Positions 1 through 7,977 of a stretch of 42,483 nt of DNA are shown here, in pieces. This DNA is from Peptococcaceae bacterium. Its GTDB lineage: Bacteria > Bacillota > Desulfitobacteriia > Desulfitobacteriales > Desulfitobacteriaceae. The notes under the pieces are model-generated. The model worked only from the letters and a program-made list of their open reading frames with translations, did no database searches and was not told where the DNA came from. A program made the position numbers and the translations under genes. Positions within the stretch are counted from its first letter, which is position 1, and each line of letters starts with the position of its first letter. The stretch is taken from contig JAITOV010000062.1 of NCBI GenBank assembly GCA_031289735.1, positions 1 to 42,483 of the forward strand. Reading direction: 5' to 3'.

Positions 1-58
1 TTCGAACCCGCGACCCTCGGCTTGGGAAGCCAATGCTCTACCACTGAGCCACTTCCGC
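1..58 (-). tRNA. tRNA-Gly (anticodon CCC), 3' end truncated by window edge
   Basis: Minus strand GCGGAAGTGGCTCAGTGGTAGAGCATTGGCTTCCCAAGCCGAGGGTCGCGGGTTCGAA: acceptor 5' strand, D-arm, anticodon stem TTGGC/GCCGA with loop TTCCCAA, start of T-arm GGGTTCGAA. Confidence 0.93.
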
Positions 59-111
59 TTGGCAATTATATTTTACGTTATTATTTTTGCCGCGTCAAGA
101 AAACGCCCATA

Positions 112-1401
112 TTAACATCTCTTCCATCGCCTCCAGGTAAGCAGCATGCTGTAAATGACATTTAGCGGCAGCGTCCAATACCAATTCGTTCTGGAACGGG
201 CGATGCGTTGCACAATATGAGACAAGCGATAGAACTTCTGATTCACATCGTTAAATCCGTCGATTAACTGTTGCGGCGTCATATGCTTGGGCTGAAACAC
301 CACATCTGTGCGACTGTTATATTTTGACCAGTCCTCCGTTAATATGCGTCCTTCCGCCTTCAGACGGGTGAATAACGGGGTTCCGGGATAGGGTGTCAGC
401 ATGTTAAAGGTCGCTTGGTCAATGCCATTTTTCCGCAGAAAATCCAGGGTTTCAGCGAATACGGAGGGCGTGTCGCAATCAAAACCAAAAACTATTCCGG
501 CTTGAATGGAAATCCCGTGAGCGTGAATTTTCCGGATGATCTCCCGGTAGCGCTCTACCTGATTGAATGATTTATTGGCTGCATTCAAAGACATTTGCGA
601 GATACTTTCAAATCCGATAAATAAGTGACGGCAGCCGCTGTCGTAGGCTAGCTGTAAAAACTGTTCGTCCTCACCGGCCTGAATGCCGGCTTGTGATGTC
701 CACCACTTTTTATAGGGTGTGATCTGACGGAACATTTCTTTGGCGTACTCCAGGTCGGCGGAGATATTATCGTCCCAAAAAACAACGACTTTTCCCTGCA
801 ACGCGGAAAAGTCCTGTGCGACATCAGCCAGAGGCCGTTTGCGAAACTGGTTGTTGTACATACAGCGAATGGTGCAGAACTCGCAGGAATTTGGACAGCC
901 GCGTGTGGCAAACATTGTACCGGCGGTATGATCGGCACGATGGAAATGCTGTTTTTGCAGCAATGGCGCACAAGCTAAATCGACCGTTCCGTCGTCCGCG
1001 TAGCGTTTCCGGATCTGCCCTTGGGCAAAATCGCGCAGAAATTGCGGCAGGGTATTTTCCGCCTCCCCGATAAAGATACTGTCGGCATGAGCCGCCGCCT
1101 CATCCGGGACCAGAGTAACGTGCGGGCCGCCCATGATGACGGTGACGCCTTGGCTGCGGAATTTATCGGCGATTTCATAGGCGTGATAGCAGCATGGCGT
1201 ATGAAAAGTCAAGCCGGCCAGGTCATAGGAACCATGATAATCAACCGGCTCCGTTTCCTCGTCAATATGGGTGATCTGCCAATCCTGGGGAAATAACCCT
1301 GCCAGGTAAGGCATTGTACACTGCTGGAATTTGATATAGCGGGTTTGACGAATGGCTTTGATTTCTGCGCTGGATACTGTGATCAGAAGGGCGTGTTTCA
1401 T
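112..1401 (-). CDS. B12-binding-domain radical SAM protein
   Basis: N-terminal cobalamin-binding-like region (GGPHVTLVPDEA...IGEAE) and radical SAM motif RGCPNSCEFCTI. Confidence 0.88.
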   Translation of the reverse strand: MKHALLITVSSAEIKAIRQTRYIKFQQCTMPYLAGLFPQDWQITHIDEETEPVDYHGSYDLAGLTFHTPCCYHAYEIADKFRSQGVTVIMGGPHVTLVPDEAAAHADSIFIGEAENTLPQFLRDFAQGQIRKRYADDGTVDLACAPLLQKQHFHRADHTAGTMFATRGCPNSCEFCTIRCMYNNQFRKRPLADVAQDFSALQGKVVVFWDDNISADLEYAKEMFRQITPYKKWWTSQAGIQAGEDEQFLQLAYDSGCRHLFIGFESISQMSLNAANKSFNQVERYREIIRKIHAHGISIQAGIVFGFDCDTPSVFAETLDFLRKNGIDQATFNMLTPYPGTPLFTRLKAEGRILTEDWSKYNSRTDVVFQPKHMTPQQLIDGFNDVNQKFYRLSHIVQRIARSRTNWYWTLPLNVIYSMLLTWRRWKRC

Positions 1402-1602
1402 CGTGTGTCTCGCTTTTTCTTCGCTATGCCGTTAAACTCCTTACGGATCTTGCGGCAGCTACACATAGTATAGCAAGCAAATGTAGAAATATCAATAAAT
1501 TATTATCGAATATCGATAAATGACGTTTGGGTATGAGATGGCCGCCGCTGCTCATTTTGCTTATTACCTAGAATTCAATTAGAATGACAGAGAGGAATCG
1601 AG

Positions 1603-2898
1603 GTGGTTTTTATGAGGTTAACGCAGATAGGCGGTCTCTTGCTTGTACTGCTCATCCTGATGATTGTCGGATCTCGTCTAAAGAATAAACTCGTCTGGAG
1701 AATCAGCGGAACGATGCTGTGTCTCGCTGTACTGTTTATTGCTTGGTCTATAGCGGTGTTGATTTTGCCTGACCTCTATGGATGGAGCGGATTCATCCTG
1801 GCCAATGTTTGGTGCGCTGGTTTATTGCTGCTCGGGCTTTTGTTGCTTTGGCAACATTTTCGCGCAAAGGTGAGGCGCGTTGTAATTCTGGTTATTCCGG
1901 GCGTACTCTTGATTTTCACGCTGGGGGTCGTGGGCGTTAACGCGTATCAAGACAATATTGTCGAAATCAGAGCCAGCGAAGATGAAATCAATCTTATAGC
2001 CTATGAACCTTTCGCGGAAGGGACTCAGGCTGCGGTACTCGCTGAACTGTCTGCCTTGCAATTACAGTATCCGCTGCCCCGGTTGGACGGCGCGACGGCG
2101 TTGTACCCGATGTACGCCGCTTTCGTGCGCGCCACGTATCCGGAAGCGGATTATCATGTCTATGATAGTAAGTATGACGATGGCCTGGCTACGGTCGTCT
2201 GTTCCAGAACCAGCGAGGCTTTTGAACATTTGCTCGCTGAGCAGGCCGATATGATCTTTGTGGCTGGCGTATCGCAAGCACAAGCGGCGCAGGCTCGCGC
2301 TCAGGGGTTAACATTGAACCTGACGCCGATCGGCCGGGAAGCTTTCGTATTTTTCGTCAATCGGAGGAACAGCATCGTCAATCTTGCCTCAGAAGATATC
2401 AGCGGCATCTATTCCGGCCGGATCACCAACTGGAGTGAACTAGGCGGCAGTGATGCAACGATCCGTGCCTATCAACGTCCGGAAAACGCTGGCAGCCAGA
2501 GTGCGCTGCAACAGCTCATGGGCGATGTATCTTTGATGCCTGCGCCGGAAAAGGATATCTATAGTACAATGGGCGGTATGCATCGGGTCGTCGCCGACTA
2601 CAAGAATTACCGGCATTCCTTGGGGTACTCTTTCCGTTATTATCTTAGCGATATGCAGGGTGGCGAGGATGTGAAACTGCTTTCGATCGATGGAGTCGCG
2701 CCAACGGTTGCTACGATAGCCAGTGGAGAGTATCCCTTGGCGGACGACTTTTATGTGGTGACGGTTACTAGGGAACCGCGCACAGAAATAGAAGAGCGGC
2801 GGGCGGAAAACACCCAGCAGTTCATTGACTGGATACTTTCGCCGCAAGGCCAGAGTCTCGTGGAAGAGACGGGTTATGTACCGTTGCGGCAAGATTAA
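1603..2898 (+). CDS. Membrane-anchored PstS-like substrate-binding protein (four N-terminal hydrophobic segments plus periplasmic-binding-protein domain)
   Basis: Four hydrophobic stretches in residues ~5-120, then RLDGATALYPMYAAFVRATYP ... EDISGIYSGRITNWSELGG typical of phosphate-binding-like PBPs. Confidence 0.78.
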   Translation: MVFMRLTQIGGLLLVLLILMIVGSRLKNKLVWRISGTMLCLAVLFIAWSIAVLILPDLYGWSGFILANVWCAGLLLLGLLLLWQHFRAKVRRVVILVIPGVLLIFTLGVVGVNAYQDNIVEIRASEDEINLIAYEPFAEGTQAAVLAELSALQLQYPLPRLDGATALYPMYAAFVRATYPEADYHVYDSKYDDGLATVVCSRTSEAFEHLLAEQADMIFVAGVSQAQAAQARAQGLTLNLTPIGREAFVFFVNRRNSIVNLASEDISGIYSGRITNWSELGGSDATIRAYQRPENAGSQSALQQLMGDVSLMPAPEKDIYSTMGGMHRVVADYKNYRHSLGYSFRYYLSDMQGGEDVKLLSIDGVAPTVATIASGEYPLADDFYVVTVTREPRTEIEERRAENTQQFIDWILSPQGQSLVEETGYVPLRQD

Positions 2899-2900
2899 CG

Positions 2901-2933
2901 CAGCCGCATGGGATCAGAAAATCCATGCGGCTG
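2901..2933. terminator. Hairpin between convergent genes (possible bidirectional terminator)
   Basis: CAGCCGCATGGGATCAGAAAATCCATGCGGCTG inverted repeat; weak T-tract. Confidence 0.55.
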
Positions 2934-2966
2934 TATCTGCGCTTGCGTATAGGGTTTGATAGCAGG

Positions 2967-4358
2967 TTAGGCGTTATCGCCGGTCTCCTGCTGAATCATA
3001 TCCTGAATATTGCCGCTCGCTTGTGCGGCGATCAGATTGTCAATGAATTGGCGTGCGGTGCGGCCGGAACGTCCATTATGCCACATTTCCCAACGCAGCG
3101 CCATCTGACGCAGTTCCTTCTTGCCAATCTGCAGGTCGTGTTGATCGGCCAAGGTTTCGATGATCGACAGGAAACTCTCCTGATCCGGCGAGGGGAAGGT
3201 CACGATCAGGCCGAAGCGGTCGGACAGGGACAGCTTTTCCTGTAGAACATCCTGAGCAAAGACTTCATCTGTACGATCCGCATAGGTTTCTTTGATCAGA
3301 TGGCGCCGGTTGGAGGTCGCATAGACGGCCACGTTAGCGGGTCTGGCGGCGATGGTTCCTTCCAGAATGGTTTTCAGCGCTTTGTATTCCGGTTCGTTCT
3401 CGTCAAAAGACAGGTCGTCAATGAACATGATGAATTTGCCGGGTTCGTTTTCCAGGAAGTTGCACAAACGGGTGAAATCATTTAAATCCCGTTTGGCGAT
3501 TTCGACGATGCGCAAGCCTTTTTCCACATAAGTTTGTAATAAGGATTTGACCATCGAAGATTTACCGGTGCCGCGGTAGCCGTAGAGCAGCATGTTATTC
3601 GCGGGAAATCCGGCCAGTAAATGCTCGGTGTTCTCGGCGATGATGCGTTTTTCGTTTTCCAGGCCGATCAGCTGCTCCATGCGGACGGGATCGGGATTCG
3701 CGATGCCGATTAAGTTCGCGTGCCCGTCCTCAGTGACCCAGCGCGCCGCAGCGTATTGCCCGAAGATGCCGCAGCCTACGCGCGCGTAGAACGCGGTCAG
3801 AATGCCAACGCAGGTTTGCCAGGAGTTTTCCTGCAAGTAGGTCTTCGTATCTTGGCGTTTTTGCACTAGCCAGCCGGCGGCAGTATAGGCGTCAGGCGCG
3901 GCGCCGGCGGATACGGGAGCGTCTTCCTTGCGCATTTCCCATTCCGGCCAATTGACGGGATGGAGCGGATGATCAGAGGGAACATGAGTGTTGAAACCTG
4001 TTTTCTGAAAGAGGGACAGGATTAATTCTTTGACTTCCCGAGGCTTGATGTTGGCGGCTTCTTCCAGCAGGGCCAGGTCGTGAATCACCAGCTTCTTCAG
4101 GGCTGGACTGACTTGATTCTGACCTTTGGAGGCAGCCCGGGAAAAAATGTTATCGTCGTTCAGGATCAGATCCAGCAATAGATCCGTCCATCCATGGGTA
4201 GCCGCTAAAGCGCTGAATTGATGATAGGTCAGGACGACGCGTTTCGGGTTAGCATCGTCAATCGCGTCCATCAGATCGATCCAGGCGCTGACGGTCGGAT
4301 CAGTGGTAATGGCGCGATAAATGGATAGACTGGATAGTAAGAGTGTCGAGGTTGGCAA
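2967..4358 (-). CDS. DUF815-type AAA+ ATPase
   Basis: Walker A GYRGTGKSS, Walker B FIMFIDDLSF, conserved ATSNRRHLI and SLSDRFGL segments. Confidence 0.85.
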   Translation of the reverse strand: MPTSTLLLSSLSIYRAITTDPTVSAWIDLMDAIDDANPKRVVLTYHQFSALAATHGWTDLLLDLILNDDNIFSRAASKGQNQVSPALKKLVIHDLALLEEAANIKPREVKELILSLFQKTGFNTHVPSDHPLHPVNWPEWEMRKEDAPVSAGAAPDAYTAAGWLVQKRQDTKTYLQENSWQTCVGILTAFYARVGCGIFGQYAAARWVTEDGHANLIGIANPDPVRMEQLIGLENEKRIIAENTEHLLAGFPANNMLLYGYRGTGKSSMVKSLLQTYVEKGLRIVEIAKRDLNDFTRLCNFLENEPGKFIMFIDDLSFDENEPEYKALKTILEGTIAARPANVAVYATSNRRHLIKETYADRTDEVFAQDVLQEKLSLSDRFGLIVTFPSPDQESFLSIIETLADQHDLQIGKKELRQMALRWEMWHNGRSGRTARQFIDNLIAAQASGNIQDMIQQETGDNA

Positions 4359-4642
4359 AACAAGTCATCTCCTTGCGTAATATTAGGAATGTATGATCAC
4401 ATTGTTCGGTGTATCCTAATTTCTTAGGATATCATGGCGATGGAATAATATCAATCATACTTTAGATTTTTTGGTTTATATTATTATTTTTGATAATAAC
4501 AGAGGGAGGATATGGGCCAGGTCAGCGGTTGACACAACAAAAACCCCAGCACCTTGCCAGCGGCGGTCGCGAGCCTACCTCGCTCATTAATATTGACATT
4601 GTGCATGAAAAAGGCGTATAGTGGCAGCAAGGAGATGATCTT

Positions 4643-4891
4643 ATGAAAACCACGAACTACAACATTCGCGTTAATCCGGAAATCAAAAAACAGGCCGAGC
4701 AAACATTTGCCGCGTTCGGTTTGAATCTAAGCGAAGCAATAAACATTTTCCTGCATAAGTCCATTATGGTTCACGGACTGCCGTTCAATGTACGTGAGGA
4801 CGATTATCAATTCATTTCTCCCTTGCCCGAAACCGAATACAGTAAGCCATTCGATAACTTAGAAGACCTGTGGAAGGAACTCGGTATATGA
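4643..4891 (+). CDS. dinJ: RelB/DinJ-family antitoxin
   Basis: Ribbon-helix-helix N-terminus NIRVNPEIKKQAEQTFAAFGLNLSEAINIFL; RBS ggaga; ATGA overlap with downstream yafQ frame. Confidence 0.85.
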   Translation: MKTTNYNIRVNPEIKKQAEQTFAAFGLNLSEAINIFLHKSIMVHGLPFNVREDDYQFISPLPETEYSKPFDNLEDLWKELGI

Positions 4892-5169
4892 AGCACCGTC
4901 CGCGTTATTCAACAAGGATCAAAAAGCAGCTCAAGCTCTCGCAAAAGCGCGGCTATGACACGCAACTATTCAAGGATATTGTCGCTAAGTTAGCAAATGG
5001 CGAAATCCTACCGCCGCATAACTTTGATCATCTCCTGATCGGAAACTGGAACGGCTAGCGCGAGTGCCGTATCACTTCTGACTGGCTGTTAATTTACAAA
5101 ATCGACGACGGAGAATTGCTGCTCTATCTTGAACGCACCGGTACGCATTCGGACTTGTTTGGCATGTAA
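4888..5169 (+). pseudogene. yafQ: YafQ-family mRNA interferase toxin interrupted by an in-frame TAG at 5056-5058
   Basis: Frame reads MKHRPRYSTRIKKQLKLSQKRGYD...HLLIGNWNG[TAG]RECRITSDWLLIYKIDDGELLLYLERTGTHSDLFGM; both halves are in the same frame. Confidence 0.85.
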
Positions 5170-5561
5170 CGCAAACCCGCTTCACAAATACAGGAGCGGG
5201 TTTTACTTTGAAAACTACTTTGTAAAATTATCATCAGGTCATAATTTTATCGTCCCGGCTTGAAGAAACCAATTTGTCGAATATCCTTGCAATATTTTGC
5301 CAGATGCTTTATATTTGATGCATGAGGCCACATAGAGAGGGCCGCAGCGACCGTGAGGTGTTAGCAGCACCACACGGCGAATGTAGGAAGAATGTTTCGA
5401 GACGACGCCTACAAATACGGGATAAACCCGCCGCCACAGCATTATCAGTATATCGTATTCATTTTTCCTTGACAAGTTGCTGGCAGGCCAGGGATTCTGT
5501 GGAAAAACGCTGAATAAGCGTACAGTTATGCGTTCAGACGCGAGTTTTGTATGTGAATAAC

Positions 5562-5606
5562 AGCGCGTAGGTATTGGGTATAATACCCATCTCCTGCGCG
5601 CTTTTT
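5562..5606 (+). terminator. Long rho-independent-type terminator hairpin
   Basis: AGCGCGTAGGTATTGGGTATAATACCCATCTCCTGCGCGCTTTTT: nested complementary arms then T-run. Confidence 0.75.
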
Positions 5607-5748
5607 ATGTGGCCTCCTGTGGCTGTCCGGCGGGCGGGAGGGCGCTGAGCTATGCCCGTCTGTCGTATATCCGCTTTTCAAATGCCTTGCCGCTCTTTTC
5701 ACGCTGTTTTTTGGAGTAAACAGGAGAGAGGGAAAGCTGCTTCCTATC

Positions 5749-5990
5749 TCGAACAGCCAGATACAATTTTCAGTAGATGATGTACTCGGTTCGACCGCAA
5801 AAGCTTATGGGTTTGCTTATTTTCTCCGCAATATCTCAGAAAGGGTCGTTGTCTCAAAGAAGCATTTCCCAGCGAATGGCAAGAGATTTTTACGCTGGCA
5901 GCTTTCATGGTGGCATCAGGAGATCCGCTCATGTGCTGTGAGGATTGGCTCTATCGGAATGATAGAACCGTGGCGACGATGATGACATGT
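5749..5990 (+). pseudogene. Transposase N-terminal fragment, IS4/IS1634-superfamily-like, frameshifted
   Basis: One frame reads FSVDDVLGSTAKAYGFAYFLRNISERV, another continues KEAFPSEWQEIFTLAAFMVASGDPLMCCEDWLYRNDRTVATMM; ends abruptly. Confidence 0.6.
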
Positions 5991-6049
5991 GGCTGTCTTA
6001 AAAAAGCTGACAGCCCATTCATAAAAATATAACCGAGAGGAGATTGACT

Positions 6050-6163
6050 ATGTCAAGAGGAGATATTTCATCTGAGGTTGCACAAGAAGTAATGAAAATG
6101 ATGTTTGCAATTGTCAAGGGAATTTTTGAGGTCATAAAACAAATCTTCAACGCCAGAAAGTAA
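6050..6163 (+). CDS. Small ORF, 37-aa amphipathic peptide
   Basis: ATG..TAA ORF MSRGDISSEVAQEVMKMMFAIVKGIFEVIKQIFNARK with RBS gagaggaga 7-10 nt upstream; below the ORF-track length cutoff. Confidence 0.5.
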   Translation: MSRGDISSEVAQEVMKMMFAIVKGIFEVIKQIFNARK

Positions 6164-6200
6164 TTTTGGGAATATACAACAACTTAACTTGATATTTGTG

Positions 6201-6569
6201 TTAGTTTGTAGAATAGCGTTCTTGAGAATGGCGGTATTTACTCTTTTCAATAAGCCCCATTTCACACTTTCCATTGTTATCCGTCGCGAGCAGCCGGTTC
6301 ACCGTTTCCCATACCAACTCGCCCGCCGCCGCTGCGTCAGCAAAAAAGCCGCCTGTGCTGCCGTCCCTGCTTTCATAAAAGTGGGACGACAGCATTATGA
6401 CGGCTTGCTCGGTGGTCGGCGGCAGTTTCGTTCGGTATTTCCGTTTCTGATAGCTTTCGGCGTATCCGACGGCGGCGCGGATGTAACCGCGAGTCAACTT
6501 ATCGTCCTCGTCGTGCTGTAGGATTAAATTCGCCTTGACTTTCGGTAGTAATTTTTCGGTCAGCGTCAT
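6201..6569 (-). CDS. Phage gp6-like head-tail connector protein (prophage remnant)
   Basis: Protein ...VKANLILQHDEDDKLTRGYIRAAVGYAESYQKRKY...TTEQAVIMLSSHFYESRDGSTGG typical of gp6-like connectors. Confidence 0.72.
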   Translation of the reverse strand: MTLTEKLLPKVKANLILQHDEDDKLTRGYIRAAVGYAESYQKRKYRTKLPPTTEQAVIMLSSHFYESRDGSTGGFFADAAAAGELVWETVNRLLATDNNGKCEMGLIEKSKYRHSQERYSTN

Positions 6570-6584
6570 GCGCGCACCTTCCTT

Positions 6585-6854
6585 TTATACCCAACGATAC
6601 GCCGCAACGCCATCGTCTACGGTGCATTGGAGCGTGTATGTACCGTCATCGTTCGGTACATCAGGTAATATTTTGCCAACAGCGGCTTTTATGTCACTGA
6701 TAAAAGCAACACCGTGAATGCCGCCTAACGCTTCAACAACGCTCGGGCTGCCTTTGCTTTTGAACTCTAAGTTCACGCTTGTGTCGCCGATTGTGAGAGT
6801 GTCTTGACTTGCGTCATAAGTGTATGTGATACTGCTCGGCGTGACGCTGTGCAT
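6585..6854 (-). CDS. Hypothetical phage-associated protein (remnant)
   Basis: Intact 89-aa ORF directly upstream of the connector on the same strand. Confidence 0.45.
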   Translation of the reverse strand: MHSVTPSSITYTYDASQDTLTIGDTSVNLEFKSKGSPSVVEALGGIHGVAFISDIKAAVGKILPDVPNDDGTYTLQCTVDDGVAAYRWV

Positions 6855-7121
6855 TTGCCCCCCCTTTTTTTGCGCTCGAGGTCAGTTCTACGATTGGTTG
6901 GAGATGTGCTGTTAGCGTGTGTAGCCATTGCCGCCGTAGTTGCTGCACCAAGTGAGTACGAAGTAACTTGGTCTGACGGCAGTAAAACTCGCGAATGGCA
7001 TTAAATTTGAGCATCGGCATGTTATGGTTTGCGTTTAGAAAAAGGTTTTTATCTCAAAAGTTTAGGAAAACAAAGGTTACAAGGGCATAAAGCTGGCGGG
7101 CAGTTGAACCGCAGCCGTCTA

Positions 7122-7370
7122 TCATTCGGAAACGTGCAGAACCTCTTTCAAGCGGGATTGCAATTCCTGCGAAAGGTTCAATCCGGCGTCATGGGCAAGG
7201 TTTTTGAGACAGCGCAGGAGCGTGATATTGGTTCTTTCATACGTCATATCGCTCGCCCTTGTAAAGAGCCTCGGACAGATCATCGCCCTGCGTGTTTATT
7301 CAAGGTCTGGAACAGATACGACATACCCACCCGTGTCAGGAGTGAGAATGATAGGATACGCTTTTATCAA
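7122..7370 (-). pseudogene. hicB: HicB-like antitoxin, broken by frameshift and apparent internal deletion
   Basis: Minus strand: (L)IKAYPIILTPDTGGYVVSVPDLE*, +/-1 shift, NTQGDDLSEALYKGER, then another frame MTYERTNITLLRCLKNLAHDAGLNLSQELQSRLKEVLHVSE*; matches HicB N- and C-terminal halves. Confidence 0.65.
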
Positions 7371-7940
7371 TAGGCAGAATGAAAAATCTGCGAGAAAATT
7401 TTGGGGATTGGATAATTCTTCATCAATGATTCTTGGAGGATACCGCTGTGTAATGTGTTTTCAATTTTGAGTGACGGTTGCGTGTGGAGCGAGAGTAACG
7501 GCGGCTATCCCAACCGTTATTTATATCCAGTCAAAGTAGTGCGCCTTCTGCAAAGGCTATGATAAGCGAATGAGCTTGATGATGAAACGAAGATATACTT
7601 TGAAGAATGGGATGAATCATAGAACAATTATTCAGGCCTCACAATATCAGGTCGCGCGTTTGCGCCTTGTACTGCTGGTAAACCGTCCCATGCTCGAGAA
7701 CGTCGAAAATGTTCCCGTGATTTCCGTGGGATTTTTTTGTTTGAGGGTGGATTACCCCTGAGTTCGCCCTAGCTGGGCCGCAGACTTAGCGGCAAAGTTT
7801 ATCTTATACTTGCCAAATTTGCTGTTAAGCAGTATATTTTGACTATGTTCGTTAAATTTTTATCGGCAGTTTATCAGACAAACACTTGCTTTTATCGCGT
7901 AAAAATAAGAAAATAATAAATAATAAAATAAATAATAAAG

Positions 7941-7959
7941 ATTACCCCAATAGGGTAAT
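7941..7959. promoter_or_regulatory. Inverted repeat just upstream of the sigma-54 activator gene (possible operator or 5'UTR hairpin)
   Basis: ATTACCC-CAATA-GGGTAAT, ending 18 nt before the start codon. Confidence 0.45.
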
Positions 7960-7977
7960 AGCGGAACCGGGAGGAAA

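Noticed and set aside
2440-2892. Minus-strand 150-aa ORF opposite the PstS-like gene
   Set aside because: Antisense shadow ORF, no domain and no RBS seen.
5239-5475. Minus-strand 78-aa ORF (RRVYPVFVGVVSKHSSYIRRVVLLTPHGRCGPLYVAS...)
   Set aside because: No recognisable domain and no clear RBS; could be a spurious ORF in the decayed island or cover an RNA, but nothing in the sequence supports a call.
7029-7470. Plus-strand ORFs (114 aa and 88 aa) in the island
   Set aside because: They overlap the minus-strand hicB remnant, which explains the sequence better; no domain in the plus-strand products.
7895-7940. AATAAT-rich low-complexity tract
   Set aside because: Looks like an AT-rich promoter region; no regular repeat-spacer structure, so not a CRISPR or designed repeat.
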